A stretch of 64,000 nt of DNA from CAKZQX01 sp034437035 (GCA_034437035.1 DAOTUI010000171.1:1-64000), one strand, 5' to 3'. Shown: positions 1-9,074, counted from the stretch's first letter. Numbers and translations are program-made. Notes: generated by a model not told the origin, from the letters alone.

Positions 1-129
1 TTTTCACGAAAATTTTACACAAAGTGTAAAATTTTCGTGAAAAAGAACATCATGTACCACGCTGCCGCAGGCGAATCGGACTTCCAGCGGGTGAAACGTC
101 CGGTTTGCATGTCAACTGCGTAAGTCCTG
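1..129 (-). repeat. Nested hairpin element H1 (cut by window edge)
   Basis: Copy of the window's main hairpin family, in minus orientation. Positions 1-43 are the central stem: 20 bp of perfect pairing closed by the triloop AAA. It is followed by the middle arm (CGCTGCCGCAGGCGAA, around 60-76) and the outer arm ending in CTGCGTAAGTCCTG. The other half lies outside the window. Its outer arm supplies the last codons and stop of the neighbouring sensor gene, so the element was inserted into that gene. Confidence 0.85.
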
Positions 130-1788
130 AATCTGCTTCAGGGCGGCCCGTTCTTCCTGGGCCTGCGTCTGCTCGGTAATATCGCGCACGAGGGCAATCG
201 TTTCATTATCGCCACTGGCTACCATGCGGGTTTCAAAGGTGCGCATGCCCGTCGGCATTGGCAGTATTTGAACAAATGCCTGGGCCTCACCAGAGGCAAA
301 CACCTGCCGGCTTGTTTCCATGTATATGCTTGAGGCTTCCGGCGGCAACACTTCTCGCACATGTTTCCCAATGATCGTATCCGGATCGGCGTAGAACTCG
401 GTAACATTCCCTGACTGGTAATCCAGGAACGTACCATCCCGACTGATCCGGAACATCAGGTCCGGTATGCCGGTCAGAAGCGCCCGATTGCGCGCCTCAC
501 TCTGGCGCAGTTCATCTTCCATCGCTTTGCGTTCACCAATATCGCGGATAATCGCGCCCACGGCGAGGGGTTGGTCAGCCGCATCACGAATAACAAAAGT
601 GGCGACATCCCCCGGAAATCGGCTGCCATCCCGCCGCTGATACGTTATCTCACCGCGCCAGAAACCCTGCTGCATTGTTCCATCAACCGAGTCCTGACTC
701 TGCTGTACCCGTTCCTCCGGCGGAACCAGTTCCTCAATAGTTAATCCACCGGCCAGATCTGTGATACCAAACTGCGTGTAGAAAGCAGCATTGGCATAGA
801 TGAGTTGTCCATCCGAATGAGCAACGCCAATTGCATCGGGCGCATTTTCCACCAGTGCCTTGAAGGTCTGTAACTCCTGCTGATGCTCCTTCAATGCCGT
901 AATATCTTCATACATCCCCAGCAGCACGATGATTTCGCCGGTATGGTTATGCAGCGAAATCTTACTTGTACGCAGCCATCCCCGTACGCCAGCGGCTTTC
1001 CGGATCGGCACTTCAATGTTGTACTGGGGCGTATCCGTCGCAAGCACCTGCTGATCATCAGCCCGGAACTGTTCTGCCGGCTCAACCCAGGGCATATCGA
1101 AATCGGTTTTGCCGACAACTTCCTCCGGGGTGGCAATCCCGGCATCCAGGGCAAACCGGCGATTACACCCCAGATAAGTTAGATTACGGTCTTTCCAGAA
1201 GATTGTCTGCGGCAAATTATCAATGACGAGCCTTAGCATCTGCTAGGCTTCGTAGAGCATATTTGTCGCCTGTTTGCGCTCGGTGACATCAACAGCCAGA
1301 CCCTAACTTGACCATCCCTCAATTGGAACATCACGGGAGATATTGGACCAGGATAGGGTTTTCAGCGTGCCATCCCGCGCCACAACGTCCCACTCCCAGT
1401 GCCGAAAGTTGTTTCCGCGTGCGGCCCACTCCTGGATCATATGCAGACGATAGGGTTCATCCGGCCGGATAATTTCCATAACAGCGGTTATGGATTGACC
1501 GACCAGTTCGCCGGCGGGGTAGCCGGTGATCCGCTCAGCCTCCTCATTCCAGACAATCAGGGTACCCTGATCATCAAACACCGTAAGCATGACGGGCATC
1601 TGTCGGACTATCCGTCGCAGTTGTTCGCCGGCAAGCGGTTGCTCGCCGGGTAACATTTGCGGTAGTGGTACTGATCCGACCACCTGTTCATGCAGCGTGT
1701 GGTTCTCCCGCTCTAACGCCGCTACCCGCTGCTGGAGCCGGGTAATATCTGATTGTAACGTTTGTACTGTATGGGCAGTATCCGGCAT
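112..1788 (-). pseudogene. Decayed multi-PAS sensor gene
   Basis: The reading frame starts at 1788 with a coiled-coil-like N-terminus (heptad-rich first 40 residues), then a PAS domain (VFDDQGTLIVWNEEAERITG), then two more PAS/PAC repeats (NLPQTIFWKDRNLTYLG and QLIYANAAFYTQFG) and a fourth partial one. Two in-frame TAG codons interrupt it, at 1303-1305 (family context G-W-x-S-[W]-G suggests an original TGG) and 1243-1245 (context suggests an original CAG). The frame is otherwise intact on both sides. The 3' end is lost: the last residues DLRS and the stop are read from hairpin element H1, so no kinase or output domain remains. Two nonsense mutations plus truncation point to a dead gene, once a PAS-rich histidine kinase or diguanylate cyclase. 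Amber read-through is possible but nothing supports it. Confidence 0.8.
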
Positions 1789-2222
1789 AGGAGTACGCCA
1801 TATCCTTTCCTTACAACTTTTCTCTTCTCTGGTCTATTGTCAGTATAGCACCTGCGAGTAACGGGAGCGTTTCGGGAGCGGATTGAGAATAGGTAGTCAT
1901 ACTGATAGAAAGTAAAACTCCCCGGCAACCGCTTCCTACTCCTACGGACCATACCGACGAACGGTCCGGCATGTACACAATTATTTCCAAAGCCACCACC
2001 AGCGCGGCATATATTCTGCTGCTCCACGCCATCCGGATCATATAGATAATGTACGGGCGCAGTGGCCGGCGCTGCGCTACCTGCCCGAACGCGAAAACAT
2101 TGCTACGACCATTAACATAAATATACCGGGGGCAACTAACGGATCTTTGCAATGTAAGCCAAAAGGATCAGGCACATTGCCGGCAAACCAATTTCAGGTG
2201 GTTTGCAAAGGGCTTAAACCAG
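1789..2222. other. Intergenic stretch without recognised gene
   Basis: Several short open frames cross this stretch on the minus strand, but none has a convincing ribosome binding site or recognisable protein family. It separates the decayed PAS gene from the promoter at 2223. No repeat of either dispersed family is seen here. Confidence 0.5.
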
Positions 2223-2251
2223 TTGATCTAGTCGGTATAGTGTGCTACAAT
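2223..2251 (+). promoter_or_regulatory. Promoter upstream of the orphan antitoxin gene
   Basis: TTGATC (2223-2228), 17-bp spacer, and an extended -10 TGcTACAAT (2243-2251). The start would lie near 2258, giving a leader of about 320 nt before the start codon at 2578. The leader opens with the short hairpin CTAGGGaaaaCCCTAG (2261-2276) and contains a strong but unused Shine-Dalgarno-like AAAGGAGGTC near 2331 with no start codon at proper distance. The same extended -10 recurs at 4308, 9219 and 12435. Confidence 0.65.
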
Positions 2252-2577
2252 GTCAGCATACTAGGGAAAACCCTAGGTTGTCGTTTAGGGTAGTGGAACA
2301 TCCGGCAATCTGAATGCTCAGGTGATCCGCAAAGGAGGTCTGCGAGGCTCCCATTTAACTAGAACTGTTCATGGATTTGGCGGTGATGAGGTACGGTTTG
2401 TTTTTCTAGGATGAGGGTTAATGTCCGCGGCGCGATTGGACTCCATGCAGCGGGAAGAAAATAGTGTTTCGCGGCATTGCAAGCAAGTCAATTCTGTAAG
2501 CCTGGTCACGCTGTTTCTACGCCGGGTGGTCCGGCGGCATACGTGGCCTGTTGAAGCCATTGGCTCTGGAGGAAATC

Positions 2578-2883
2578 ATGGAAAACGCAAAGAAATTTAT
2601 CGGTGAAGTCGATCTGAACGAAGGTGTTGTGCCAATTACCAAGGCCGCTTCTTCGCTTGCCTCGCTGATTAAGCGCTCGCACTCGCATCAGCAACCGATT
2701 GTTGTGACGCAGAAGGGCTATCCGACCGGCGTTATTCTCGATGTTGAACTCTTTACCATGCTGCGTGAGAATGCGGAGCGGTATCTGGATACCCTGGATG
2801 CAGAGACACGGGCAGAGCGCACGGCGATTTTTTCGCGCATGCCGCAGGCCATTGAAACTGGTGAACCCACGGAAGCGGTTTAA
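2578..2883 (+). CDS. Phd/YefM-type antitoxin-like protein, orphan
   Basis: The product is 101 residues long. The central part (ITKAASSLASLIKRSHSHQQPIVVTQKG followed by YPTGVILDVELF, here split) matches the Phd/YefM antitoxin fold: an N-terminal DNA-binding segment with the motif 'QPIVVTQKGYPTGVIL', then a helix rich in E and R that in family members wraps the toxin. Start 2578 is chosen because GGAGG lies 7 nt upstream; the in-frame ATG at 2551 lacks such a site. Antitoxins of this family bind their own promoter and neutralise a RelE/Doc/YoeB-type toxin encoded directly downstream. No toxin gene is seen: the 224 bp to galT hold no credible frame. It may be a solitary regulator or the survivor of a decayed pair. 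Family call is good; function is inferred. Confidence 0.7.
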   Translation: MENAKKFIGEVDLNEGVVPITKAASSLASLIKRSHSHQQPIVVTQKGYPTGVILDVELFTMLRENAERYLDTLDAETRAERTAIFSRMPQAIETGEPTEAV

Positions 2884-3107
2884 TCGTTGTCACTGTGGGT
2901 AGTATCTCCATTCGTTACGCCCCCACGGTCAGGGATACCTGGTCGTACTGAGGGTAGGGGCACTATGCTTGAACGAATGACCGGTACTACTTGATGGAAC
3001 TCTGGCTGGTTTATGGATGCAGGCTGCCCACGCGATCCTTTTCAGTGAAAGGTGAGTAGCCTGTTAATCCTCCTCTTCTACTGCGTACGTTTAATGAGCA
3101 CCTTCCG

Positions 3108-4106
3108 CTAGACCTGTACATCGCGCAGGAAGACCGCACTCGCCTCGGGCAGTGATGGGTTAATGTACATCCCACTGCCCATCTCAAACCCGGCAGCCCG
3201 GTTAACCCGGGGTACCAGCGAAATATACCAGTGAAAGTAGACGCTGCCCGGTTCTTTCACTGGCCCCGAACGAATAATCATGTTGTAGTCCGGATCGCGC
3301 AGGCCAACGTAGAGCTTGTGGACAACTTCCTGCAGCACCTGCGCCAGGCTGCTGATCTCTTCCGGCTGGATATCCAGGAAGTTCGCGCTGTGGCGGCGGG
3401 GAATAATCCAGATGTGGAAGGGTGAAAGCGCGGCATAGAGCACAAAGGCCACAAAATGCTCATTCATGGTTATCACCCGTTCGCCCCGCGTCATTTCATC
3501 CTCAAGCATGTAGCAGAACACACACTGCCCATTGTCATCAAAGTAGCGACGCGCTTCATCAATGCGCCGACGGATACTGTTGGGTACAACCGGTAGCCCA
3601 ATAATCTGACAGTGTGGATGGAGCAGCGATGCCCCGGCACTCTGACCATGGTTTTTAAAATAGATAATCTGTTCAACCCGATGATCGGTACTGATTTCCT
3701 GCCCGCGCTGCTGAAATGTCTCCAACACTGATTGAATTTCATGGGGCAGCATCAGTGCCAGGGTCGTGTTGTGCCGGGGATGTTCAACCACAATCTCGTG
3801 ATGCCCGACACCCGCGATCCGGCGCTGGACGCCGTCAAAAACGCGGGTAAGCATGCCCTCTTCTGCCAGTGCCGGGAATTTATTGCGCACGACCCGGGTA
3901 TGCCACGGTCCTTCTGTTGGAAACCGTTCAACTTCCAGGTCAAGCTCTTCATTGCCAGGACAGAATGGACAGTTCGGGTCATAGGCACTATGTTCTTCGG
4001 TCAGCGTTCGGTGGGCGGACTCGGCAAACGCATTGGGGCGTTTGGAACGCTCACTGGCAATAATGACCCACTCGCGGGTCGCAAGGTTCTGTCGCAATTC
4101 GGACAT
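3108..4106 (-). CDS. galT: Galactose-1-phosphate uridylyltransferase
   Basis: 332 residues, the normal size for GalT. It swaps UMP between UDP-glucose and galactose-1-phosphate in the Leloir pathway, in the cytoplasm. Visible signatures: the zinc-binding pair C46/C49 in NCPFCPGNEE, and the HIT-superfamily active site H163-P164-H165 in LLHPHCQIIG, whose second histidine carries the uridylyl group in the characterised enzymes. RNKFPAL and FHWYISLVPR are further family blocks. The start at 4106 has an AAGGAA ribosome site about 8 nt upstream. No other galactose gene is adjacent, so it appears to be a single-gene unit; its upstream region (4107-4340) carries an outward-facing promoter and then a hairpin-repeat array. 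Confidence 0.95.
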   Translation of the reverse strand: MSELRQNLATREWVIIASERSKRPNAFAESAHRTLTEEHSAYDPNCPFCPGNEELDLEVERFPTEGPWHTRVVRNKFPALAEEGMLTRVFDGVQRRIAGVGHHEIVVEHPRHNTTLALMLPHEIQSVLETFQQRGQEISTDHRVEQIIYFKNHGQSAGASLLHPHCQIIGLPVVPNSIRRRIDEARRYFDDNGQCVFCYMLEDEMTRGERVITMNEHFVAFVLYAALSPFHIWIIPRRHSANFLDIQPEEISSLAQVLQEVVHKLYVGLRDPDYNMIIRSGPVKEPGSVYFHWYISLVPRVNRAAGFEMGSGMYINPSLPEASAVFLRDVQV

Positions 4107-4307
4107 GGCTGGTTCCTTATGCTGAACGCGGCATTGTCATTCCCGGTTGCGGCTGATCCACAACGCGGATACGCCGTTCGTAATTCCATGCTCCCCTGAC
4201 GCTGATGTCAGAGGTTTTCTCATTCTCGCTGTGGCATACCACATATATGGTATTAGTTTAGCATATCATACCGACTGAGGGAGCGATTCGCGCATCTGCA
4301 ATAACTT

Positions 4308-4316
4308 TGCTACAAT
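4308..4316 (+). promoter_or_regulatory. Extended -10 promoter element facing the repeat array
   Basis: TGcTACAAT, identical to the elements at 2243 and 9219; no good -35 is visible. Transcription from here would run through the tandem hairpin array (4341-5220) before reaching the ABC transporter gene at 5284, giving a long structured leader. Which gene it serves is inference. Confidence 0.4.
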
Positions 4317-4340
4317 AAAACTGCGTTTACCGATTATTTA

Positions 4341-4544
4341 CAGGACTTACGCGGTGGACGTTCAAACCGGACGTTTGACCAGATGGAAGCCGGCTTCGCC
4401 TGCGGCAGCATGGTACTTTTTCGATCTTTTTGGAAAAAAAGTGGCGCTCCAAGCCACTTTTTTTCCAAAAAGGATGGTCGGTTCCGCCCTGCCGGAGGCG
4501 AAAATTCCTTTTGGGTGAGCAACCGCGTAACGCATGTTATTTAC
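4341..4544 (+). repeat. Nested hairpin element H2
   Basis: Full copy in plus orientation, first of a tandem array of four. Outer arms GACTTACGCGGTGG and AACCGCGTAACGC; middle arms TTCGCCTGCGGCAGCATGGT and TTCCGCCCTGCCGGAGGCGA; central 19-bp stem at 4427-4471 with tip GTGGC/GCCAC. The junction with the next copy reads ACGCATGTTATTTAC. Confidence 0.9.
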
Positions 4545-4545
4545 A

Positions 4546-4857
4546 AAAATGACGCGGTGGGTATTCAAACTGCACGTTTGACAAGATAAAAGCGGTCTTC
4601 GCCTGCGGCAGCATGGTGCTTCTTTTCTCTTTTTCACGAACATTTGGCTCAAGGAGCCAAATGTTCGTGAAAAGAATGGTCGGTTCCGCCCTGCCGGAGG
4701 CGAAGTGCCCTGCCGAGTCAGGGAAGCGGAAGCTCGTAAGTGTCCCATATTCTCGCTGGCCGGGCGTCAGCAAGCCAGGGAACAGAGCGGGGTGAGAAGG
4801 ATGGGATAGACAAGAGTTTCCACTTTCCTCAGTGACCGTGTAACGCATGTTATTTAC
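4546..4857 (+). repeat. Nested hairpin element H3, interrupted by a MITE
   Basis: Full copy with a 20-bp perfect central stem at 4632-4674 (tip GGCTC/GAGCC, triloop AAG). Its right arm is split by the 108-bp MITE at 4721-4828, flanked by a TCA duplication. The hairpin element is therefore older than the MITE insertion. Confidence 0.88.
4721..4828. mobile_element. MITE copy a (108 bp), inside H3
   Basis: Starts GGGAAGCGGAAGCTC and ends with the degenerate complement GAGTTTCCACTTTCC. Flanked by direct repeats TCA (4718-4720 and 4829-4831). Internally it shares the block GGGCGTCAGCAAGC with the copy at 40247. Too short to encode a transposase. The TNA-type 3-bp duplication is what some IS5-group transposases make, but no such gene is in the window, so the mobilising enzyme is unknown. 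Confidence 0.85.
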
Positions 4858-5080
4858 ACGAGTTACGCGGTGGGGCCTGTTCCGGCCCGGTGTCAGACCC
4901 AAACGCCGGCTTCGCCTGCGGCAGCGTGGTACGTTATGGATCTTTTTCAGGAACACGTTGCACGTTGTGCAACGTGTTCCTGAAAAAGAAGAAGATCTTC
5001 CGCCCTGCCGGAGGCGCATCGGACCGTTCATCCAGGCAAATGCCTGGTTTGAATGTCCACCGCGTAACGCATGTTATTTA
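4857..5080 (+). repeat. Nested hairpin element H4
   Basis: Full copy in plus orientation. The central 21-bp stem at 4946-4990 uses CAGGAACACGTTGCAC against its exact complement with triloop GTT. Both middle arms and both outer arms are present. Its right junction ACGCATGTTATTTACAAAAA is the same as between H2 and H3, indicating tandem duplication. Confidence 0.9.
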
Positions 5081-5082
5081 CA

Positions 5083-5220
5083 AAAATGACGCGGTGAGTA
5101 CACACATCCGGCATTTCATCGCAGCGGCGTGTCGTTTTGCCTGTGGCAGCATGGTACCTCATTCCTGCCGGAGACACAGGAAGCCCCCAAACGAGGCATT
5201 GGGTAAGTCGTGTTACTTAC
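5083..5220 (+). repeat. Degenerate hairpin element H5
   Basis: Carries the left outer arm TGACGCGGTGAGTA and a left middle arm TGCCTGTGGCAGCATGGTAC, then the right middle arm fragment CTGCCGGAGACA, but the central stem is missing. It is the last, decayed unit of the tandem array and sits just upstream of the ABC transporter ATPase gene. Confidence 0.65.
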
Positions 5221-5283
5221 CCAATGCCAGACTACAGACGACGACGGATTACGAACTGCGGACTACAGAATCTGAGGTACAAC

Positions 5284-6828
5284 GTGACTGACATCAGCGA
5301 GCCGGCTACTCCGATTGTCCTCGAAGCGCGCGGTATTACAAAACGATTCCCCGGTGTTATCGCCAATGATAATGTCTCGCTCTGTTTGCGTCGGGGCGAG
5401 ATTCTGGCGCTGCTGGGTGAGAATGGTGCCGGCAAATCAACCCTCATGAACATCCTCTACGGCCTCTATCATCAGGATGCGGGCGAGATCCTGGTCAACG
5501 GTCAGCCGGTGCGCATCGATAGCCCGCACCATGCGATCCGGCTGGGCATCGGGATGGTGCATCAACATTTCCAACTCGTGCCGGTGATGAGTGTCACCGA
5601 GAATGTTATGCTGGGAACCGAGGTGACGCGCAGAGGCGGATTTCTGGACCGGCGGCGCGCCGCCGAGCAGATTCGCACTATCTCGCGGCAGTATGGCCTG
5701 GAGGTCGATCCGGACGCACTGGTGGCCGATCTACCCGTGGGCGCACAGCAGCGTGTTGAGATTGTGAAAGCGCTCTATCGCAACGCCGACATGCTCATTC
5801 TGGATGAACCAACCGCCGTGCTGACGCCCCAGGAGAGTGATGATCTCTTTCGGATCATGCGTACCCTGACCGAACAGCAAAAGTCAATTATTTTTATCAC
5901 GCATAAACTACGCGAGGTGCTGGATGTTGCTGACCGCATCATGGTGCTGCGCAATGGAAAAGCAGTTGGCGGAACAACTCCAGACCGGACGACCCGCGAA
6001 GATCTGGCGGCGATGATGGTCGGGCGCGAGGTGTTGCTCCAGGTTGATAAAACGGCGGCAAATCCCACCGAACTGGTGCTGCAGGTGCATGACCTGCGTG
6101 TTCTCGATGATCGCCAACATGTCGTTGTTGATGGCGTCGATCTGGAGGTCCGCGCCGGCGAGATCCTGGGAATTGCCGGGGTACAGGGCAATGGGCAGAG
6201 TGAACTGGTCGCCGCACTTACCGGCATGCGTCCGGCTGTGGCGGGCAGTATCTCACTGCTGGGCCGGGAGGTTGCGCGCGCTTCCCCCCGCCGGATCAGC
6301 GAGATGGGCGTGGCCTACATTCCCGAAGATCGCCAGCGTGAAGGTCTGGTGACCAGCTATCCGCTCACCGATAATGCCATCCTGGAGATGTACTACCGCA
6401 AACCTTTTGCACGCGGCATCTTCCGCGATGAACAGGCACGCATTACGCATGCGCAACGGTTGGTGGCCGAGTTTGATGTACGTACACCCAGCGTCCATGT
6501 TCCCGCCGGCTCGTTGAGTGGCGGCAACCAGCAGAAGTTTATTGTAGCCCGCGAGTTTACCCGGCCGATCAAACTGCTGATCGCCGCGCAGCCAACCCGT
6601 GGTATCGATGTCGGCTCGATTGAGTTTATCCACCAGCAGATTGTACGCAAGCGCGACGAAGGCACGGCGGTCTTGCTGGTCTCCGCCGAACTGGACGAGA
6701 TCTTATCCCTGTCGGATCGGATTGCCGTGATGTACCGGGGCCGCATTATTGCAACGCTTCAGGCGGCGCAGGCCGACCGCGAAGAGTTAGGCTTGCTGAT
6801 GGCCGGGTGTGAGCTACCCAACCATTGA
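5284..6828 (+). CDS. BMP-family ABC importer, double ATPase subunit
   Basis: 514 residues with two nucleotide-binding domains, as in the RbsA/YufO group that energises import of nucleosides or related solutes taken up through Bmp-type lipoproteins. Domain 1 (about 15-250): Walker A GENGAGKST, signature LPVGAQQRVE, Walker B LILDEPTAVL. Domain 2 (about 270-510): degenerate P-loop GVQGNGQSEL, intact signature LSGGNQQK, and a Walker B variant LLIAAQPTRG in which glutamine stands for the catalytic glutamate, typical for the second half of this subfamily. GTG at 5284 is chosen because GAGG lies 6 nt upstream; the longer open frame from 5137 lies within the decayed repeat H5. It is followed after 17 bp by its permease. 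No binding protein and no second permease are adjacent. Confidence 0.88.
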   Translation: MTDISEPATPIVLEARGITKRFPGVIANDNVSLCLRRGEILALLGENGAGKSTLMNILYGLYHQDAGEILVNGQPVRIDSPHHAIRLGIGMVHQHFQLVPVMSVTENVMLGTEVTRRGGFLDRRRAAEQIRTISRQYGLEVDPDALVADLPVGAQQRVEIVKALYRNADMLILDEPTAVLTPQESDDLFRIMRTLTEQQKSIIFITHKLREVLDVADRIMVLRNGKAVGGTTPDRTTREDLAAMMVGREVLLQVDKTAANPTELVLQVHDLRVLDDRQHVVVDGVDLEVRAGEILGIAGVQGNGQSELVAALTGMRPAVAGSISLLGREVARASPRRISEMGVAYIPEDRQREGLVTSYPLTDNAILEMYYRKPFARGIFRDEQARITHAQRLVAEFDVRTPSVHVPAGSLSGGNQQKFIVAREFTRPIKLLIAAQPTRGIDVGSIEFIHQQIVRKRDEGTAVLLVSAELDEILSLSDRIAVMYRGRIIATLQAAQADREELGLLMAGCELPNH

Positions 6829-6845
6829 TGATGTGAGAGGATGCC

Positions 6846-7985
6846 ATGGCCAAACCCACTGAGGTTGATAAACAACCGCGACGGTCAATGTATTTCCGGG
6901 ATATCTGGGGATGGGTTTCGCCGCTGCTGGTTCCGCTCTTCGCCGTGTTTACCGCACTGGTGATGGGGGCAATGATCATTGAGTTGACCGGAAAGAGCTG
7001 GTTGCTGGCCTATGGTGGGTTGTGGGATGGCGCGCTGGGTTCCCCCCAGGCCATCGCCAACACGATTGTGCGCTCCACGCCCTTTATTATTACGGGGCTG
7101 GCTGTGGCGCTCGGGTTTAAGGCCGGGCTCTTCAACATTGGTGCGGAAGGCCAACTCTACGCCGGGGCGCTGCTGTCGGTGCTGGTCGGTATCACCTTTA
7201 CCGGGTTGCCGAGTATTCTGCTGGTGCCGCTGGCGATTGCCGGAGGAGCAGTGGGTGGTATGCTCTGGGGCGCAATTCCGGGCTATCTCAAGGCCCGTAC
7301 CGGTGCGCACGAGGTCATCAATACCATTATGCTCAACTATATCGCCATCCGCCTGACCGAGTGGCTGATTAAGAGCCGCGATCCCTACCTCCTGGGCGAC
7401 CCGGATGATCCGAGCAGTGCGCGCACACAGCTTATCAGCGAGCAGGCCCAACTCCCGGTTATCCCCGGCACCGATCTGCACGCCGGCATTTTAATGGCGG
7501 TTATTCTGGTGCTGCTGGTCTACTGGCTGCTCTATCGGACCACGATTGGCTTTGAGCTACGCACGATCGGGGCTAACCCGGCGGCGGCGCGCTATGCCGG
7601 TATCAAGGTGCCACGCACGATTGTCCTGGCGATGGCCCTGAGCGGGATGATCGCGGGGCTGGCGGGCGCGGGTGAAGTGCTCGGGGTAGAGCAGGCGCTG
7701 AAAACCGACTTTTTCTCGGGGCTGGGCTTCGATAGTATTGCCGTTGCGCTGCTGGCACGCAGCAACCCGCTGGCGATGATCCCGGCAGGTCTGTTGTGGG
7801 GCGGTCTGCTGACCGGCGCACGGCTGATGCAGGTACGCGCCGCGCTGTCGATTGACCTGATCAAGATTGTGCAGGCGCTGATTATTATGTTTGTTGCTGC
7901 CGATCAGATTGTGCGCCGGCTCTATCGCATCCGGACACGCCAGGCCGGGGAGGAGTCGATCTTCTCACGGGGATGGGGCGCGTAA
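6846..7985 (+). CDS. BMP-family ABC importer, permease (YufP-like)
   Basis: 379 residues, strongly hydrophobic with about eight to nine membrane segments. Family blocks GFKAGLFNIGAEGQLYAGAL and AHEVINTIMLNYIA (the cytoplasmic coupling region) place it in the branched/BMP-type permeases, group YufP/NupP, of the inner membrane. It starts 17 bp after the ATPase stop with GAGAGG as ribosome site, so the two form one operon. Characterised systems need a second, different permease (YufQ/NupQ) and a Bmp lipoprotein; neither follows here, where only 180 bp separate the stop from hairpin H6. The missing subunits may be encoded elsewhere or lost. Confidence 0.88.
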   Translation: MAKPTEVDKQPRRSMYFRDIWGWVSPLLVPLFAVFTALVMGAMIIELTGKSWLLAYGGLWDGALGSPQAIANTIVRSTPFIITGLAVALGFKAGLFNIGAEGQLYAGALLSVLVGITFTGLPSILLVPLAIAGGAVGGMLWGAIPGYLKARTGAHEVINTIMLNYIAIRLTEWLIKSRDPYLLGDPDDPSSARTQLISEQAQLPVIPGTDLHAGILMAVILVLLVYWLLYRTTIGFELRTIGANPAAARYAGIKVPRTIVLAMALSGMIAGLAGAGEVLGVEQALKTDFFSGLGFDSIAVALLARSNPLAMIPAGLLWGGLLTGARLMQVRAALSIDLIKIVQALIIMFVAADQIVRRLYRIRTRQAGEESIFSRGWGA

Positions 7986-8167
7986 CCCGGCCCTGGTTGT
8001 TGTGAGGACAACAGCGGTAGTGGCAATCTTCCGCATCTATCCGGGAATATTTCCGGCAGCAGGAAGGGAGGCGGACGCGCAGAAGTGTGTTCCTACCAAA
8101 AAAACGTCGGGAGGAAGCTCACCTCAGGTATAGACTTTTTCGCCGGATCGCAGTTGATTATAGTCAC

Positions 8168-8366
8168 TGACACGCGTTACGCAGTCACTGACCCGACAGA
8201 TATTCCGCCTCCAGCAGGGCGGAAGAAACGCATGCTTTTTCACAAAAACATTCACGTTGTGAATGTTTTTGTGAAAAAGCAACAAGAGTACCATGCTGCC
8301 GCAGGCGAATCGGGCTTCCACCGGGTGAAACGTCCCGTTTGGACACGCACCGCGTAACTTCTGTCA
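8168..8366 (-). repeat. Nested hairpin element H6
   Basis: Full copy in minus orientation (middle arm CCGCCTCCAGCAGGGCGGAA first, GTACCATGCTGCCGCAGGCG last). Central perfect stem at 8229-8273 with tip CATTCAC/GTGAATG and triloop GTT. Outer arms ACACGCGTTACGCAGT and CACCGCGTAACTTCTGT. It lies between the permease gene and the convergent sigma factor gene. The 180 bp before it (7986-8167) hold nothing recognisable. Confidence 0.9.
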
Positions 8367-8453
8367 ATGAGAGCGGCATTGGACTGCTGCTCCAGAGAAG
8401 CGTTTCCTACATCGAGGCGGGCGGCGAACGCTGGTTGGAATGCTCTACTCGTA

Positions 8454-9074
8454 TTAAGCCGAACCTGGCTCAATCCGCATACCACTGCCCGGCGCAGATT
8501 TAAGTTTCCGCCGGTAGGTTGGGGCAGGCATACCGGGATTCCCCGACTGCAGCAGATGCGCCAGGCTCTGCAACCCGCGATACTGCAACTGTTTGACCGA
8601 GCCTTCAGTACGCCCCAGGCGTTGCGCAACTTCCTGGACTGAGAGTTCATCCACAAAACGCAACCAAATAACCTGTTGCTGACTGTAAGTCAAACATTGC
8701 AGATTCTGCCGGATTTCCTCGTAGTCGAACTGCGTAGCCAGAAGCGTCTCAGGACCGTCGCATATATCGTCCATCTGATCTAAGGGGAGGGGACTGCGGG
8801 CATGGCGGCGTAGCATATCCGTGGTTCGGTCGCGTGCGATACGATAGAGCCAGGTGGCGAGGGACCAACCGCGATCTTCGTAGGTGGTTATTCCCTCTAA
8901 CATACGGAGGAACACTTCAGCACAGAGATCTTCAGCCTGTTCGGGATGGCCGATGCGATAGTAGATGTAACGATAGATACCCGAAGCGTGGCGTTCGTAG
9001 ATGGCTGTAAGGGCGTGCGGATCAGCGGATTTGGCCTGACGGATCAACTCGGTATCATTGCTGGTACGTGTCAT
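8454..9074 (-). CDS. ECF-type sigma-70 factor
   Basis: 206 residues. Region 2 (about 15-90) shows AIYERHASGIYRYIYYRIG and the following AEDLCAEVFLRML, the -10 recognition helix. Region 4 (about 125-185) shows LTYSQQQVIWLRFVDEL and VAQRLGRTEGSVKQLQYRG, the helix-turn-helix for -35 recognition. The start at 9074 has GGGAG 8 nt upstream; an in-frame extension to 9185 would overlap its own promoter. Divergent from pcm with a shared upstream region. No anti-sigma gene follows it, so its control is unclear. Extra 25 residues after region 4 are unremarkable. Confidence 0.88.
   Translation of the reverse strand: MTRTSNDTELIRQAKSADPHALTAIYERHASGIYRYIYYRIGHPEQAEDLCAEVFLRMLEGITTYEDRGWSLATWLYRIARDRTTDMLRRHARSPLPLDQMDDICDGPETLLATQFDYEEIRQNLQCLTYSQQQVIWLRFVDELSVQEVAQRLGRTEGSVKQLQYRGLQSLAHLLQSGNPGMPAPTYRRKLKSAPGSGMRIEPGSA

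Noticed and set aside
1240..1305. Amber read-through (for example pyrrolysine) in the PAS gene
   Set aside because: Two TAG codons lie within 60 bp of a gene that is also truncated by a repeat; decay explains all of it.
2884..3107. Toxin gene after the orphan antitoxin
   Set aside because: No frame longer than ~35 codons; a fragment IRYAPTVRDTW slightly recalls a ParE/RelE start but is followed by stops.
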